The notes below the pieces were generated by a model, which saw nothing but the letters and a program-made list of their open reading frames with translations, did no database searches and had not been told where the DNA came from. From positions 124,001-188,000 of the forward strand of contig NZ_JAJUXH010000010.1 of NCBI RefSeq assembly GCF_021390245.1: DNA of 64,000 nt, read 5' to 3'. Below, in pieces: positions 10,338 through 20,204 of this stretch. Within the stretch, counting starts at the first letter, position 1; each line of letters opens with the position of its first letter. This DNA is from Dyadobacter sp. CY323. GTDB taxonomy: Bacteria; Bacteroidota; Bacteroidia; Cytophagales; Spirosomataceae. The position numbers were made by a program, and so were the translations under genes.

Positions 10338-12506
10338 ATGCGTAATAGATTTTTTCTTCCGGTAGTGGCAAAGGCGCTGCTGTTGATCGTGATGATTTCA
10401 TCAACAGTATTTGCACAAATCAAAATTACTTCTCCTACCTTCCAGGCTGTATATCAACGAGATATAACCGGCCAGCGAACCCTTACCGTTACCGGGACAT
10501 TTACTGTCACCATGGATAAGGTTGAAATCCGGGCGGTACCGGTAGTCCAGGGACAGGGTATACCAACGGCCTGGGAAACCTTGCAGGATGCACCAAAAGG
10601 AGGTGTTTTTTCAGGAAATATTACACTTTTCGGAGGTTGGTATACACTTGAAGTCAGGGCGATTGCGGGCGGAAAAGTAGTAGGACGTGACGTGCTTGCC
10701 CGGGTAGGTATTGGCGAAGTCTTTATCATTGCGGGCCAATCAAATGCCCAAGGTTTAAAGGGATACAACTGGGGGCCTTCAGCTCAGGATGACCGGGTTC
10801 AATATGTATCAAACTATGAAAATGATGAATTAGGGCAATACAAGGATTTATTGACTGACCCTGTTCCACCGACGTTTTCAAAGATAACAAGAGACCTGAA
10901 AACCATGTCGCCACGTGGCCAGACAGCCTGGTGCTGGGGTATATTAGGAGATCTCCTGGTAACCAAATTGAATGTTCCGGTATTATTTATAAACACCGCC
11001 TGGGAAGGAACGGCGATCGAAAACTGGTCCTACAGCGCCCAGGGATTAGCTACCGTAAACAAATATGGTAATTTCACTTATGTTCCTGGTATGCCTTATG
11101 CAAACCTGCGAATTGCTGCCAGGAATTACGGAAATCAATACGGAGTGCGGGCGATTTTGTGGATGCAGGGGGAGGCAGACGCATTATTCAAGACACCGGC
11201 TGCTTTTTACAGAGACAACCTTCAGTTTCTGATCAATAGATTAACTTCGGAGACTAACAAACGCATTACCTGGGTTATTGCAAGAACAAGCAGAACATCG
11301 CCTAATCCCCAAACTCCGTCATTTACAAACCCTGCAATCATTGCAGCACAGAACGCGGTTTTAGACACAAAATTCAATCCAACTTATCCTGGCCCGGAAA
11401 CCGATCCTCTTGTCACAGATCGGGGTGATGGTACGCACTTTGTCGGTAAAAGACCTGATGATGAGGAAGGCACCGTAAATGCACTCCGGATTCTTGCAAA
11501 TGCATGGAATGAAAGTCTGGATGCGAATTTCTTTTCGACTGTTCCTCCTGCGGCGCCTGCTGAAATTCCTGCGATGACAGCAGCCTGTGTAACTGCGAAC
11601 AATGCGGTTACCATAACGTTACCAACCGGATACAAATCCTATGAATGGAGCAACGGATCAAAGGGCAGCTCAATTACGGTTTCCGACGCCGGTACATATC
11701 GCGCCACCGTGAAAGATGATGCTGGCAACTCAATCCTCACTTCGGTAGTGGTTCTTGACAATGGTGCAAAACCGGTTCAGCCGAGCATTTTGCAACAAGG
11801 TCAGCAGCAGGCCTGCGCCGATTCATCATTTCAGTTTTCGGTTGCGGAAGGCAATGACATTTACAGCTGGTATAAACAAGGTTCAAACTCCATTATTGCT
11901 ACCGGCCCAACCGCGAAAATCGCAGAGAGTGGAAACTATTTTGTGAAATCACAGAACGTATTTGGATGTGTTTCCGAAAATTCAGCCAACTCTTCACTGG
12001 TTATCCGGCCAAAAATTTCCAAGCCGGTCATTGAAGCATCGGGACCTTTCAGCATTACCGCCAAAATCTCAGAAACGGGGCTCAATGAGCAGTTTTTATG
12101 GAGACGGCCGGGGACCGAGTCAGATACTACGGCCAATATTGTGAAAATTCTCAAAACAGGTAACTACTCTACGAAAGCCAAGGTAAATTTCACAATTGGA
12201 GATAACAATGTGCTGACATGCTATTCGGATACAACTTCGCAGGAATTTAAGACCATTGAACAAAACGATGTGGTTATCTACCCAAATCCAAGTCAGGATA
12301 GTTATGTTTACATCGAGTCCCGTGACAACATTTCAAATGCGGTTATAACGCTTTTTGACATCTACGGACGTGTTGTGAAGTCCACGCCACCTCAAATGCT
12401 TGATAGCCGCCTGCGAATCAGTGTCGGGCATTTGCCAACCGGCAAATACATTATCCGCGTTACGGGGCAGGGACAGAGCCTTACGAAGCAAATTATCATC
12501 CGATAA
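10338..12506 (+). CDS. Secreted sialate O-acetylesterase-like (SGNH) protein, short paralogue, T9SS tail
   Basis: This 722-residue paralogue of the preceding gene has the same order of parts: signal peptide ending SSTVFAQ, N-terminal beta domain, SGNH esterase domain and T9SS tail. Block I is FIIAGQSNAQG with Ser135. ILWMQGEADALF and DRGDGTHF are the other conserved segments. Only about three Ig-like units follow (YKSYEWSNGSKG, DIYSWYKQGSN, EQFLWRRPG), against eight in the longer copy. The C-terminus (VIYPNPSQDSYVYIESRD to KQIIIR) is a T9SS type A domain. A 154-base gap without a terminator separates the two genes, so cotranscription is possible. A hairpin ends the unit at 12531. Confidence 0.9.
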   Translation: MRNRFFLPVVAKALLLIVMISSTVFAQIKITSPTFQAVYQRDITGQRTLTVTGTFTVTMDKVEIRAVPVVQGQGIPTAWETLQDAPKGGVFSGNITLFGGWYTLEVRAIAGGKVVGRDVLARVGIGEVFIIAGQSNAQGLKGYNWGPSAQDDRVQYVSNYENDELGQYKDLLTDPVPPTFSKITRDLKTMSPRGQTAWCWGILGDLLVTKLNVPVLFINTAWEGTAIENWSYSAQGLATVNKYGNFTYVPGMPYANLRIAARNYGNQYGVRAILWMQGEADALFKTPAAFYRDNLQFLINRLTSETNKRITWVIARTSRTSPNPQTPSFTNPAIIAAQNAVLDTKFNPTYPGPETDPLVTDRGDGTHFVGKRPDDEEGTVNALRILANAWNESLDANFFSTVPPAAPAEIPAMTAACVTANNAVTITLPTGYKSYEWSNGSKGSSITVSDAGTYRATVKDDAGNSILTSVVVLDNGAKPVQPSILQQGQQQACADSSFQFSVAEGNDIYSWYKQGSNSIIATGPTAKIAESGNYFVKSQNVFGCVSENSANSSLVIRPKISKPVIEASGPFSITAKISETGLNEQFLWRRPGTESDTTANIVKILKTGNYSTKAKVNFTIGDNNVLTCYSDTTSQEFKTIEQNDVVIYPNPSQDSYVYIESRDNISNAVITLFDIYGRVVKSTPPQMLDSRLRISVGHLPTGKYIIRVTGQGQSLTKQIIIR

Positions 12507-12530
12507 CTAATTTTTCTTTGTTTGTTTACA

Positions 12531-12560
12531 AATAAGCCCCGGGAGACCGGGGCTTATTTA
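12531..12560 (+). terminator. Terminator hairpin after the esterase pair
   Basis: AATAAGCCCCGG pairs perfectly over 12 bp with CCGGGGCTTATT around a GAGA tetraloop. The T-run is short (TTATTTA), so it is a strong hairpin with a modest tail. Confidence 0.75.
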
Positions 12561-12605
12561 GTATGATCCTAATTAAACAAAAGAAAAAGTAAAGAATTTG
12601 ATTGA

Positions 12606-12613
12606 TAAATTTG
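12606..12613 (+). promoter_or_regulatory. Candidate -7 element for the nuo operon
   Basis: TAAATTTG matches TAnnTTTG. It lies between the preceding terminator and nuoA, 88 bases before the nuoA ATG. No convincing -33 TTG is seen at the usual distance. Confidence 0.35.
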
Positions 12614-12701
12614 CAAAGGCTAATTTTGAGATATAGGAAAACAGTACCCTTTATACATTTTGACAAGCCTGACGACCTGAGATTATCATAGCGTTCTTTC
12701 A

Positions 12702-13076
12702 ATGAAAAACACATATCTTCCTTCCGATTACCTACCTATTTTAGTTCAATTTCTACTTGCTGCGGCTTTCATTGGCGGAACGATGATCGTAACGCATTTG
12801 ATTGGGCCAAGCCGGAAGAGCAAATTAAAGGATGACCCATTTGAATGCGGCATCGAATCGGTGGGTGATGCCCGGACACCAATTTCCGTTAAGTACTTTT
12901 TAGTTGCAATCCTGTTCGTTCTTTTTGACGTTGAAGTGATATTTATGTATCCCTGGGCTGTAAACTTTAAAGGCCTCGGAATGTTTGGGTTCATTGAGAT
13001 GTTATTGTTTATGGCGCTCCTGTTATCCGGTTTTTATTATGTCATCCGCAAGGGTGTATTGAACTGGGAAGAGTAA
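12702..13076 (+). CDS. nuoA: NADH-quinone oxidoreductase subunit A
   Basis: Small membrane subunit of respiratory complex I. It has three transmembrane helices at about residues 10-32, 65-87 and 95-115. The conserved loop after helix 1 reads DDPFECGIE, the quinone-tunnel signature. The FDVEVIF segment opens helix 2. At 124 residues it is of normal length. It is the first gene of a ten-gene operon, with nuoB next. Confidence 0.96.
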   Translation: MKNTYLPSDYLPILVQFLLAAAFIGGTMIVTHLIGPSRKSKLKDDPFECGIESVGDARTPISVKYFLVAILFVLFDVEVIFMYPWAVNFKGLGMFGFIEMLLFMALLLSGFYYVIRKGVLNWEE

Positions 13077-13103
13077 GCCACAAACCTTGAATTGGGAAAA
13101 ATT

Positions 13104-13646
13104 ATGAAAGAAGTAACGATTGTGGAGGCTCCGCAAGGACATAGCGGATCTGGTTTTTTTGCAACTTCATTTGACGAGGCCATCGGACTGGCACGCAGCT
13201 ATTCACTTTGGCCTTTGCCTTTTGCCACCTCTTGTTGCGGAATTGAATTTATGGCAACCATGGGTGCGCATTATGATATTTCACGCTTTGGGTCTGAACG
13301 TCCAAGCTTTTCGCCACGTCAGGCCGATCTGCTCATGGTAATGGGTACCATTGCGAAAAAGATGGCGCCGGTTGTAAAGCAGGTATACCTTCAAATGGCT
13401 GAACCCCGCTGGGTTATGGCGGTTGGAGCTTGTGCATCCAGTGGAGGTATTTTCGATACTTACAGCGTTTTGCAGGGTATCGACAGGATTATCCCGGTTG
13501 ATGTGTATGTGCCCGGATGCCCGCCACGACCAGAACAGATCATTGATGGCCTTATGCAAATACAGTATTTGGCACAGAATGAAAAACTTCGCCGGAGAAA
13601 TACCGATGAATACCAGCAATTATTGTCTTCTTATAACATTCAGTAA
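13104..13646 (+). CDS. nuoB: NADH-quinone oxidoreductase subunit B
   Basis: Peripheral subunit holding the terminal [4Fe-4S] cluster N2 that reduces quinone. The ligands are visible as the tandem Cys pair in ATSCCGIEFMAT, then ACASSGG and VPGCPPRPEQ. I chose the ATG at 13104 (MKEVTIVE). The frame can be extended to a TTG at 13092, but that adds only four residues and has no better ribosome site. The gene lies between nuoA and nuoC in the operon. Confidence 0.97.
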   Translation: MKEVTIVEAPQGHSGSGFFATSFDEAIGLARSYSLWPLPFATSCCGIEFMATMGAHYDISRFGSERPSFSPRQADLLMVMGTIAKKMAPVVKQVYLQMAEPRWVMAVGACASSGGIFDTYSVLQGIDRIIPVDVYVPGCPPRPEQIIDGLMQIQYLAQNEKLRRRNTDEYQQLLSSYNIQ

Positions 13647-13651
13647 CCGAT

Positions 13652-14152
13652 ATGCTGACGAATCAGGAGGTAGCGGAAGCACTTTTGGAAAAATTTGGTG
13701 ATCAAGCTTTTGATTTTGAAGAGCCTTACGGACTTTTAACGCTTTCAACCACCCGCGAGCAGATTATACCAATGCTCGAATTTTTGCGTGATCATAAAAC
13801 CTACCAGGTCATTTTTCTGACCGACTTGTGCGGAATACATTATCCGGACAATGCGTCGAAGGAATTTATGGTGGTGTACCACATGCATAGCTTTATCCAT
13901 AATTTCAGGATACGGATCAAGGTTTCCATTGCAGAAGAAGATATTCATATTCCGACGGCAACGGGCCTCTTTGCAAGTGCCAACTGGATGGAACGCGAAA
14001 CCTATGACTTTTTTGGAATCCTGTTTGACGGGCACCCTAACCTCATCCGGATTCTGAATATCGAAGAGATGGACTACTTTCCCATGCGCAGACAATATGC
14101 ATTGGAAGATGCCACACGTGAAGATAAAACTGATGCCCTTTTTGGCCGCTGA
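13652..14152 (+). CDS. nuoC: NADH-quinone oxidoreductase subunit C
   Basis: 30-kDa hydrophilic arm subunit of complex I. The signature region near the C-terminus reads [21 protein letters not shown], with the catalytic-core adjoining FPMRRQY. At 166 residues it is a free-standing NuoC, not fused to NuoD. It starts 5 bases after the nuoB stop, consistent with translational coupling. Confidence 0.96.
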   Translation: MLTNQEVAEALLEKFGDQAFDFEEPYGLLTLSTTREQIIPMLEFLRDHKTYQVIFLTDLCGIHYPDNASKEFMVVYHMHSFIHNFRIRIKVSIAEEDIHIPTATGLFASANWMERETYDFFGILFDGHPNLIRILNIEEMDYFPMRRQYALEDATREDKTDALFGR

Positions 14153-14169
14153 TCTTATATTGAGTTATT

Positions 14170-15396
14170 ATGGCAGATATTGAATTATTACCGCATAACG
14201 TTCCCTCAAAGTCCGATTTGCCCGAACTGGTTGAGGAATTAACCACACTCAATCTTGGCCCGACCCACCCTGCAACGCACGGAATTTTCCAGAATATCCT
14301 GAAAATGGATGGGGAAAAGATCGTTTCGGGTGAGCAGACGATTGGGTATATACACCGTGCTTTTGAAAAAATAGCGGAAAGAAGGGCTTTTTACCAAATT
14401 ACCACGCTTACAGACCGCATGAATTATTGCTCCTCCCCGATCAATAATATGGGCTGGCATATGACTGTGGAAAAGCTGCTGGGTGTTGAAGTTCCGAAAC
14501 GCGCGCAATATATCCGCGTAATCATGATGGAGCTGGCCCGCATTACCGATCATATTATTTGCAATAGCATTCTTGGTGTGGATACCGGGGCCTTTACGGG
14601 CTTTTTGTATGTTATGCAAAAAAGGGAAGAGGTTTACGAGATTTACGAAGAGGTTTGCGGCGCACGTCTGACTACGAATATGGGCCGGGTGGGCGGCATG
14701 GAAAGAGATCTTTCAAATACCGCAATCCGCAAGATCCATGAATTTATAAAATCATTCCCACCTGTTTTACGCGAGCTTGAAAAGCTTTTGAACCGCAACC
14801 GGATCTTCATGGACCGTACCATTAACGTAGGTCCAATCTCAATGGAGAGAGCGATCTCATACGGTTTCACAGGCCCTAACCTGCGCGCAGCCGGACTGGA
14901 CTATGACGTCAGGGTTATGAATCCTTATTCTTCGTATGAGGATTTTGACTTTACCATTCCGATTGGTCAAAATGGTGATACGTACGATCGTTATATGGTG
15001 CGTAACGAGGAAATGTGGCAAAGTTTAAAAATCGTAGAACAAGCGATTAACAATCTTCCGGAAGGACCTTTTTATGCCGATGCTCCTGAATATTATTTGC
15101 CTCCTAAACAAGAGGTTTACAGAAGCATGGAGGCACTTATCTACCATTTCAAGATCGTAATGGGGGAAATTGATGCTCCGATCGGTGAAGTTTATCATGC
15201 TGTCGAGGGCGGAAACGGAGAACTTGGTTTTTACCTGATCAGCGATGGCGGACGTGCCCCGTACCGTTTGCATTTCCGCAGGCCAAGTTTCATTTATTAT
15301 CAGGCTTATCCTGAAATGTGCAAAGGAAGTACATTGTCGGATGCCATTCTGACGATGAGTAGCCTCAATGTAATTGCGGGCGAACTCGACGCTTAA
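14170..15396 (+). CDS. nuoD: NADH-quinone oxidoreductase subunit D
   Basis: 49-kDa subunit lining the quinone pocket together with Nuo[13 protein letters not shown] near the N-terminus carries the conserved His residues. [18 protein letters not shown], and the C-terminal LHFRRPSF with an [11 protein letters not shown] end are family hallmarks. At 408 residues it is of standard length. It is 17 bases after nuoC. Confidence 0.97.
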   Translation: MADIELLPHNVPSKSDLPELVEELTTLNLGPTHPATHGIFQNILKMDGEKIVSGEQTIGYIHRAFEKIAERRAFYQITTLTDRMNYCSSPINNMGWHMTVEKLLGVEVPKRAQYIRVIMMELARITDHIICNSILGVDTGAFTGFLYVMQKREEVYEIYEEVCGARLTTNMGRVGGMERDLSNTAIRKIHEFIKSFPPVLRELEKLLNRNRIFMDRTINVGPISMERAISYGFTGPNLRAAGLDYDVRVMNPYSSYEDFDFTIPIGQNGDTYDRYMVRNEEMWQSLKIVEQAINNLPEGPFYADAPEYYLPPKQEVYRSMEALIYHFKIVMGEIDAPIGEVYHAVEGGNGELGFYLISDGGRAPYRLHFRRPSFIYYQAYPEMCKGSTLSDAILTMSSLNVIAGELDA

Positions 15397-15423
15397 AGTT
15401 TGTTTAAAGATCGTATCTAAGAA

Positions 15424-15921
15424 ATGACTGAAACACCTAATCTGGTTGCATTTACGCCGGAAAGACTGGAGAAAGTAAAAGACATTATTGCAAGATATCC
15501 GGAGGGCCGCCAAAAGTCGGCTCTCTTACCTGTTTTGCACGTAGCCCAGGAACAGTGGGGCTGGCTCAGCAGTGAGGTAATGGACTATGTGGCAGGTATT
15601 TTAAGTCTCGAGCCGGTTGAAGTGTACGAAGTGGCTACATTCTACACCATGTACCATCTCGATCCCGTAGGCAAACATGTGATCGAATATTGCAGAACCG
15701 GACCTTGCTGCCTCATGGGTGGAGAAGATGTGTATGGTTATTTGAAACAAAAACTCGGAGTGGAAGCCGGGCAAACTACCGCAGACGGACTTTTTACATT
15801 AAAAGAAGTCGAGTGTCTTGCTGCCTGCGGATGGGGTCCGGTTTTTCAGATCAGAGAAAAATATTATATGAATCTGACCAATGAAAAAGTAGATCAGATT
15901 ATTGAAGATTTAAGTAAATAA
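15424..15921 (+). CDS. nuoE: NADH-quinone oxidoreductase subunit E
   Basis: 24-kDa thioredoxin-fold subunit of the NADH module with the [2Fe-2S] cluster N1a. The ligands lie in YCRTGPCCLMGG and in ECLAACGWGP. The N-terminal helical bundle (LPVLHVAQEQWGWLS) and the EVATFYTMYH segment are typical. At 165 residues it has normal length. It lies between nuoD and nuoF. Confidence 0.97.
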   Translation: MTETPNLVAFTPERLEKVKDIIARYPEGRQKSALLPVLHVAQEQWGWLSSEVMDYVAGILSLEPVEVYEVATFYTMYHLDPVGKHVIEYCRTGPCCLMGGEDVYGYLKQKLGVEAGQTTADGLFTLKEVECLAACGWGPVFQIREKYYMNLTNEKVDQIIEDLSK

Positions 15922-15951
15922 GCATTTAAAGGCTGAAAACAGTATCCTCAA

Positions 15952-17292
15952 ATGGCTAAAAAAATATTAACGGAACATATCAACGTCCCTGGCATTGAAA
16001 CTTTCGATGTGTATCGCAGACAGGGAGGTTATACAGCCGTTGAAAAGGCTTTGAAAACCATGACTCCGGATGAGATCGTGGAAGAAACTAAGAAATCAGG
16101 AGTGAGAGGAAGAGGTGGCGCAGGATTTCCGATGGGTATGAAATGGGGCTTTTTGGCTAAACCTGAGGGTGTTCCAAGATATCTTGTTTGCAACGCGGAC
16201 GAATCGGAACCAGGAACCTTCAAGGATCATTACCTGATGAAGTCGATCCCGCATTTATTAATCGAGGGGATGATTATTGGCAGTTTTGCATTAGGTGCCA
16301 AAAAATCATTCATCTATGTTCGGGGTGAACTGATGTACGTGATCCACATCCTTGAAAAAGCGATTGCAGAAGCAAAAGCGGCTGGATTTTTAGGTCAGAA
16401 CATTTTGGGTACCGGATACGATCTTGAACTGATCGTACAATCCGGAGGTGGTGCATATATATGTGGCGAAGAAACTGCCCTGCTCGAATCGCTTGAAGGT
16501 AAAAGAGGAAACCCGAGAAATAAACCTCCATTCCCGGCGGTAAAAGGATTATATCAAAGTCCAACGGTTGTGAATAATGTAGAATCCATTGCTAATATGC
16601 CATGGATCATCAATAATGGAGCGGATGCTTATGCGGGAATTGGAATTGGAAGAAGCACAGGTACCAAATTGATTTCTGCTTCCGGGCATATTAAAAAGCC
16701 AGGGGTTTATGAAATTGAACTCGGTGTAAGTGTTGAAGAATTTTTGAATTCGGATGAATACTGCGGCGGCATTAGAGACGGTCATCATTTGAAAGCTTTG
16801 GTTGCCGGCGGATCATCCGTACCCATTCTGCCAGCTCATCTGATCATGAAAACAGCAAATGGCGAAGATCGTCTGATGTCTTATGAATCTCTTTCGGACG
16901 GTGGATTTGCGACAGGTACCATGCTCGGGTCAGGTGGATTTATCGTTTTTGATGAAACAGCCTGCATTGTAAGAAATACCTGGAATTTCGCACGTTTTTA
17001 TCACCACGAATCTTGCGGACAATGCAGCCCGTGCCGTGAAGGAACCGGCTGGATGGAAAAAGTCCTGCATCGCATAGAGCACGGACATGGAAGTATGCAT
17101 GATGTCGACCTTTTGGTTGATATATCAAAAAAAATAGAAGGAAACACCATTTGTCCACTAGGTGACGCTGCTGCCTGGCCGGTTGCCAGTGCGATACGCC
17201 ACTTCAGGGATGAATTTATGTGGCATATTACCAATCCTCACGAAGCTTCACAACCAGGAGCTGTATATCAGGGAGAAATGGCGCTGGTATAA
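15952..17292 (+). CDS. nuoF: NADH-quinone oxidoreductase subunit F
   Basis: 51-kDa NADH-binding flavoprotein of complex I. GRGGAGFPMGMKW is the glycine-rich NADH/FMN site. CNADESEPGTFKD and GAYICGEETALLES are further FMN contacts. SCGQCSPCREGTGWM with the later Cys in NTICPLGDAAAW bind the [4Fe-4S] cluster N3. At 446 residues it is full length. It is followed 29 bases later by nuoG. Confidence 0.97.
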   Translation: MAKKILTEHINVPGIETFDVYRRQGGYTAVEKALKTMTPDEIVEETKKSGVRGRGGAGFPMGMKWGFLAKPEGVPRYLVCNADESEPGTFKDHYLMKSIPHLLIEGMIIGSFALGAKKSFIYVRGELMYVIHILEKAIAEAKAAGFLGQNILGTGYDLELIVQSGGGAYICGEETALLESLEGKRGNPRNKPPFPAVKGLYQSPTVVNNVESIANMPWIINNGADAYAGIGIGRSTGTKLISASGHIKKPGVYEIELGVSVEEFLNSDEYCGGIRDGHHLKALVAGGSSVPILPAHLIMKTANGEDRLMSYESLSDGGFATGTMLGSGGFIVFDETACIVRNTWNFARFYHHESCGQCSPCREGTGWMEKVLHRIEHGHGSMHDVDLLVDISKKIEGNTICPLGDAAAWPVASAIRHFRDEFMWHITNPHEASQPGAVYQGEMALV

Positions 17293-17321
17293 CAACCAGG
17301 GCATAATGTACATTATTTGGC

Positions 17322-18437
17322 ATGGAAGAAACGAAACCGCAGTTAATAAAAATCACATTCGACGGCATTGAAGTTGAAGTGGAACCTGGTACTACCATCA
17401 TGCAAGCTGCACGGAAAATTGCAGAAGCGGATGAAAGCCAGGGCCACCTTGTTCCGCCGGCAATGTGCTACTATAAACCACTTCCGACTTCGGGTGGGAA
17501 GTGCAGGGCATGTCTGGTAAAAGTGGCGCAGGGATCCGCAAAAGATCCTCGCCCAATGCCGAAACTCGTTCCGTCCTGCATTACACAGGTTCAGGAGGGT
17601 ATGGTTGTGGAAAACACTACCAATCAGGGAGTTCTGGACACGCGCAAAAGTATAGTTGAATTTTTACTGATCAACCACCCGCTCGACTGTCCGATTTGCG
17701 ACCAGGCTGGTGAGTGTCATTTGCAGGATTTTGCATTTGAGCATGGATCGGTAAAAACCCGTTACGAGGAAGACAGACGTACTTTTGACAAAATAGACAT
17801 TGGCCCATTCGTGCAGTTGCACATGACGCGCTGCATACTTTGCTACCGTTGTGTATACACTGCGGATCAGATCACAGATAAGCGTGTTCACGGTGTAATG
17901 AACCGCGGGGATGCGTCCGAGATCAGTACATACATCGAAAAGGCGATCGATAACGATTTCTCAGGCAATGTGATCGACGTTTGTCCGGTAGGAGCTTTAA
18001 CCGACAAAACATACCGCTTTAAAAACAGGGTATGGTTCTCGAAACCGGAAGATGCGCATTGTGATTGTTCTAAATGCAGCGGAAAAGTAACCTTATGGTA
18101 TCGGGGCGATGAAGTGATCCGAGTTACCGCACGCAAAAATACCTGGGGAGAAGTGAACGAGTTCATTTGCAATACCTGCCGTTTTGAAAGGAAAAAAACC
18201 AGCGACTGGGTATTGGAAGGGCCGACAAAAGTGAAGCGCAGCTCGGTGATCTCAGCCAACAAGTACCGTGCAGATCTCATCAAAAAGCCTGATTTCGCTC
18301 TAAAACTAGCTGCCACTCAGTTCAAACCGATTGATGATACCAGAGAATTTGTGACTGACGGGGAGACGATCCGTCAGCAAAGCATTGAAAATAACGACAA
18401 GGCAAATCACCGTTCTTTGTTAGCAAAAAATAATTAG
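17322..18437 (+). CDS. nuoG: NADH-quinone oxidoreductase subunit G, short form without molybdopterin-like domain
   Basis: Iron-sulfur subunit of the NADH module. The N-terminal ferredoxin domain has the N1b [2Fe-2S] ligands (AMCYYKPLP, GGKCRACLV). The His/Cys N5 site reads HPLDCPICDQAGECHL. The N4 site reads TRCILCYRCVYT with DVCPVGALTDK. A further four-cysteine segment (DCSKCSGK, then CNTCRF) resembles the Fe-S module that opens the molybdopterin-oxidoreductase domain. The protein stops there at 371 residues, whereas proteobacterial NuoG is about 900. No frame downstream carries the missing part and nuoH starts 37 bases later. The short form therefore looks native to this lineage, not a frameshift. 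Confidence 0.92.
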   Translation: MEETKPQLIKITFDGIEVEVEPGTTIMQAARKIAEADESQGHLVPPAMCYYKPLPTSGGKCRACLVKVAQGSAKDPRPMPKLVPSCITQVQEGMVVENTTNQGVLDTRKSIVEFLLINHPLDCPICDQAGECHLQDFAFEHGSVKTRYEEDRRTFDKIDIGPFVQLHMTRCILCYRCVYTADQITDKRVHGVMNRGDASEISTYIEKAIDNDFSGNVIDVCPVGALTDKTYRFKNRVWFSKPEDAHCDCSKCSGKVTLWYRGDEVIRVTARKNTWGEVNEFICNTCRFERKKTSDWVLEGPTKVKRSSVISANKYRADLIKKPDFALKLAATQFKPIDDTREFVTDGETIRQQSIENNDKANHRSLLAKNN

Positions 18438-18473
18438 TAGCAGCAGAAATGCTGCCGATAACCCGGCTTTAAA

Positions 18474-19553
18474 ATGGATTTAATTGAGTTTTTAGTAAAA
18501 ACAGCAACCATCTTCGTCGTTTTCGTCCTCACCCTGGTCATCGCCATGTATTCGACCTGGGCCGAGCGCAAAGTAGCTGGTTTTATTCAGGACCGTGAGG
18601 GACCCAACCGCGCGGGATGGGGTGGATTGTTACAGCCGCTGGCTGATGCAGGTAAAATGTTTTTCAAGGAAGACTTTATTCCTGCATTAGCCAACAAATG
18701 GCTTTTTATAGCCGGCCCGAGTTTAGCGATGCTCACTGCATTGCTTGCCAGCGCCGTGATCCCGTTTGGAAGCACATTCAAAATCAATGGCCATGAAGTG
18801 GTGCTGCAAGGTGTTGAGTCCAACATTGGTATCTTGTACGTTTTTGGCGTTGTAGCACTTGGTGTTTATGGAATTATGATCGGAGGCTGGGCTTCCAATA
18901 ATAAATTTTCATTGCTTGGTGCAATCCGGGCGGCTTCTCAGAATATTAGCTATGAAGTGGCGATGGGTTTGTCCCTGATTGCCATTTTGATGATGAGCAG
19001 TTCACTTTCATTGGGCGAGATCGTTGCACAGCAGCACGGAGCTAACTGGAATATTTTTTACCAGCCACTGGGCTTCATAATCTTTATAACCTGCTCATTT
19101 GCTGAATGTAACCGTGTCCCATTTGACCTTCCTGAATGCGAAACCGAGCTCGTGGGAGGCTATCACACCGAATATGGAAGTATGAAGCTGGGTTTTTACC
19201 TGTTTGCAGAATACATCAACATGTTCATTTCCTCGGCGATCATTTCGGTCTTGTATTTTGGCGGATATAACTACCCGGGCATGGATTGGGTTTACAGCCA
19301 GCTTACTCAGGCGTTGGGATCTGAAACAGGTCATAATATAGCTACATTGATCGGCACCGCCGTCTTCTTTGGCAAGGCTATATTCTTTATATTCTTTTAC
19401 ATGTGGGTTCGCTGGACAATCCCGCGTTTCCGTTATGACCAATTGATGAACCTTGGCTGGAAGAAACTCATTCCGCTGGCCATTTTTAATATCATAATCA
19501 CTGGTGCCGCTGTGCTTTTCTTGAAGCCTGTTATCACCGCGTGGTTAAACTAA
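18474..19553 (+). CDS. nuoH: NADH-quinone oxidoreductase subunit H
   Basis: Membrane subunit that connects the hydrophilic arm to the proton-pumping arm and closes the quinone chamber. It has about eight to nine hydrophobic helices. The signature segments AERKVAGFIQDREGPNR and FDLPECETELVGGYHTEYG carry the conserved acidic residues. At 359 residues it has normal length. Next gene is nuoI. Confidence 0.97.
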   Translation: MDLIEFLVKTATIFVVFVLTLVIAMYSTWAERKVAGFIQDREGPNRAGWGGLLQPLADAGKMFFKEDFIPALANKWLFIAGPSLAMLTALLASAVIPFGSTFKINGHEVVLQGVESNIGILYVFGVVALGVYGIMIGGWASNNKFSLLGAIRAASQNISYEVAMGLSLIAILMMSSSLSLGEIVAQQHGANWNIFYQPLGFIIFITCSFAECNRVPFDLPECETELVGGYHTEYGSMKLGFYLFAEYINMFISSAIISVLYFGGYNYPGMDWVYSQLTQALGSETGHNIATLIGTAVFFGKAIFFIFFYMWVRWTIPRFRYDQLMNLGWKKLIPLAIFNIIITGAAVLFLKPVITAWLN

Positions 19554-19574
19554 AATTTTCAAAAACGCATTGCT

Positions 19575-20168
19575 ATGCAATTGACCAACCGCTCTAAGCA
19601 AGTCAGCAATAAAGAAATGACGTTGATGGAACGCGCATACCTGCCGGCGATTGCAACAGGTCTGGCCATCACCATCAAACATTTTTTCTCCAAGAAAGTT
19701 ACGATTCAATATCCTGAGGTAAAACGTTATCTGGGCCCTGTTTTCAGGGGAAGGCATATTCTTAAACGTGATGAAGATGGTCGGGAACGCTGCACAGCCT
19801 GTGGCCTTTGTGCCGTAGCTTGTCCTGCAGAAGCCATTCAGATCGTTGCGGCTGAACGTGAAAAGGGAGAAGAAAAGTTGTACCGGGAAGAAAAATACGC
19901 AGCTGTTTACGAAGTAAATATGTTGCGGTGCATATTCTGCGGTTTATGCGAAGAAGCTTGTCCAAAACAAGCTGTCTACCTTCGTCACGACGAGTTTATT
20001 CCTGTTTTTACGGAACGCGATCAGGTGATCTGGGGGAAAGATTTGCTGGTAGAAGATATGACTAACCGCTACACCCGTGAAGCCTGGACCAAAGAAGAAG
20101 CTCATGCGCTCGATGCAAAAAGAGCCAGCGGAGAAGTTACCAACGTTGTTCCAAGAGCTATCCCGTGA
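19575..20168 (+). CDS. nuoI: NADH-quinone oxidoreductase subunit I
   Basis: Two [4Fe-4S] ferredoxin subunit carrying clusters N6a and N6b. The ligand motifs are CTACGLCAVACPAEAI and CIFCGLCEEACPKQAV. Its 197 residues include a C-terminal tail beyond the second cluster. The N-terminal amphipathic part (ATGLAITIKHFF) contacts the membrane. The first ATG at 19575 is used; an internal ATG at codon 15 is possible. Confidence 0.96.
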   Translation: MQLTNRSKQVSNKEMTLMERAYLPAIATGLAITIKHFFSKKVTIQYPEVKRYLGPVFRGRHILKRDEDGRERCTACGLCAVACPAEAIQIVAAEREKGEEKLYREEKYAAVYEVNMLRCIFCGLCEEACPKQAVYLRHDEFIPVFTERDQVIWGKDLLVEDMTNRYTREAWTKEEAHALDAKRASGEVTNVVPRAIP

Positions 20169-20204
20169 GCGGATTAACCCATACTTTCAGAAGTAATTAA
20201 TGTC

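Noticed and set aside
13092-13103. TTG start for nuoB at 13092
   Set aside because: It adds four residues without a better ribosome site. The ATG at 13104 is more likely.
17322-18437. NuoG as a truncated pseudogene
   Set aside because: The frame ends cleanly, no downstream remnant exists, and all core Fe-S ligands are intact. A native short form fits better.
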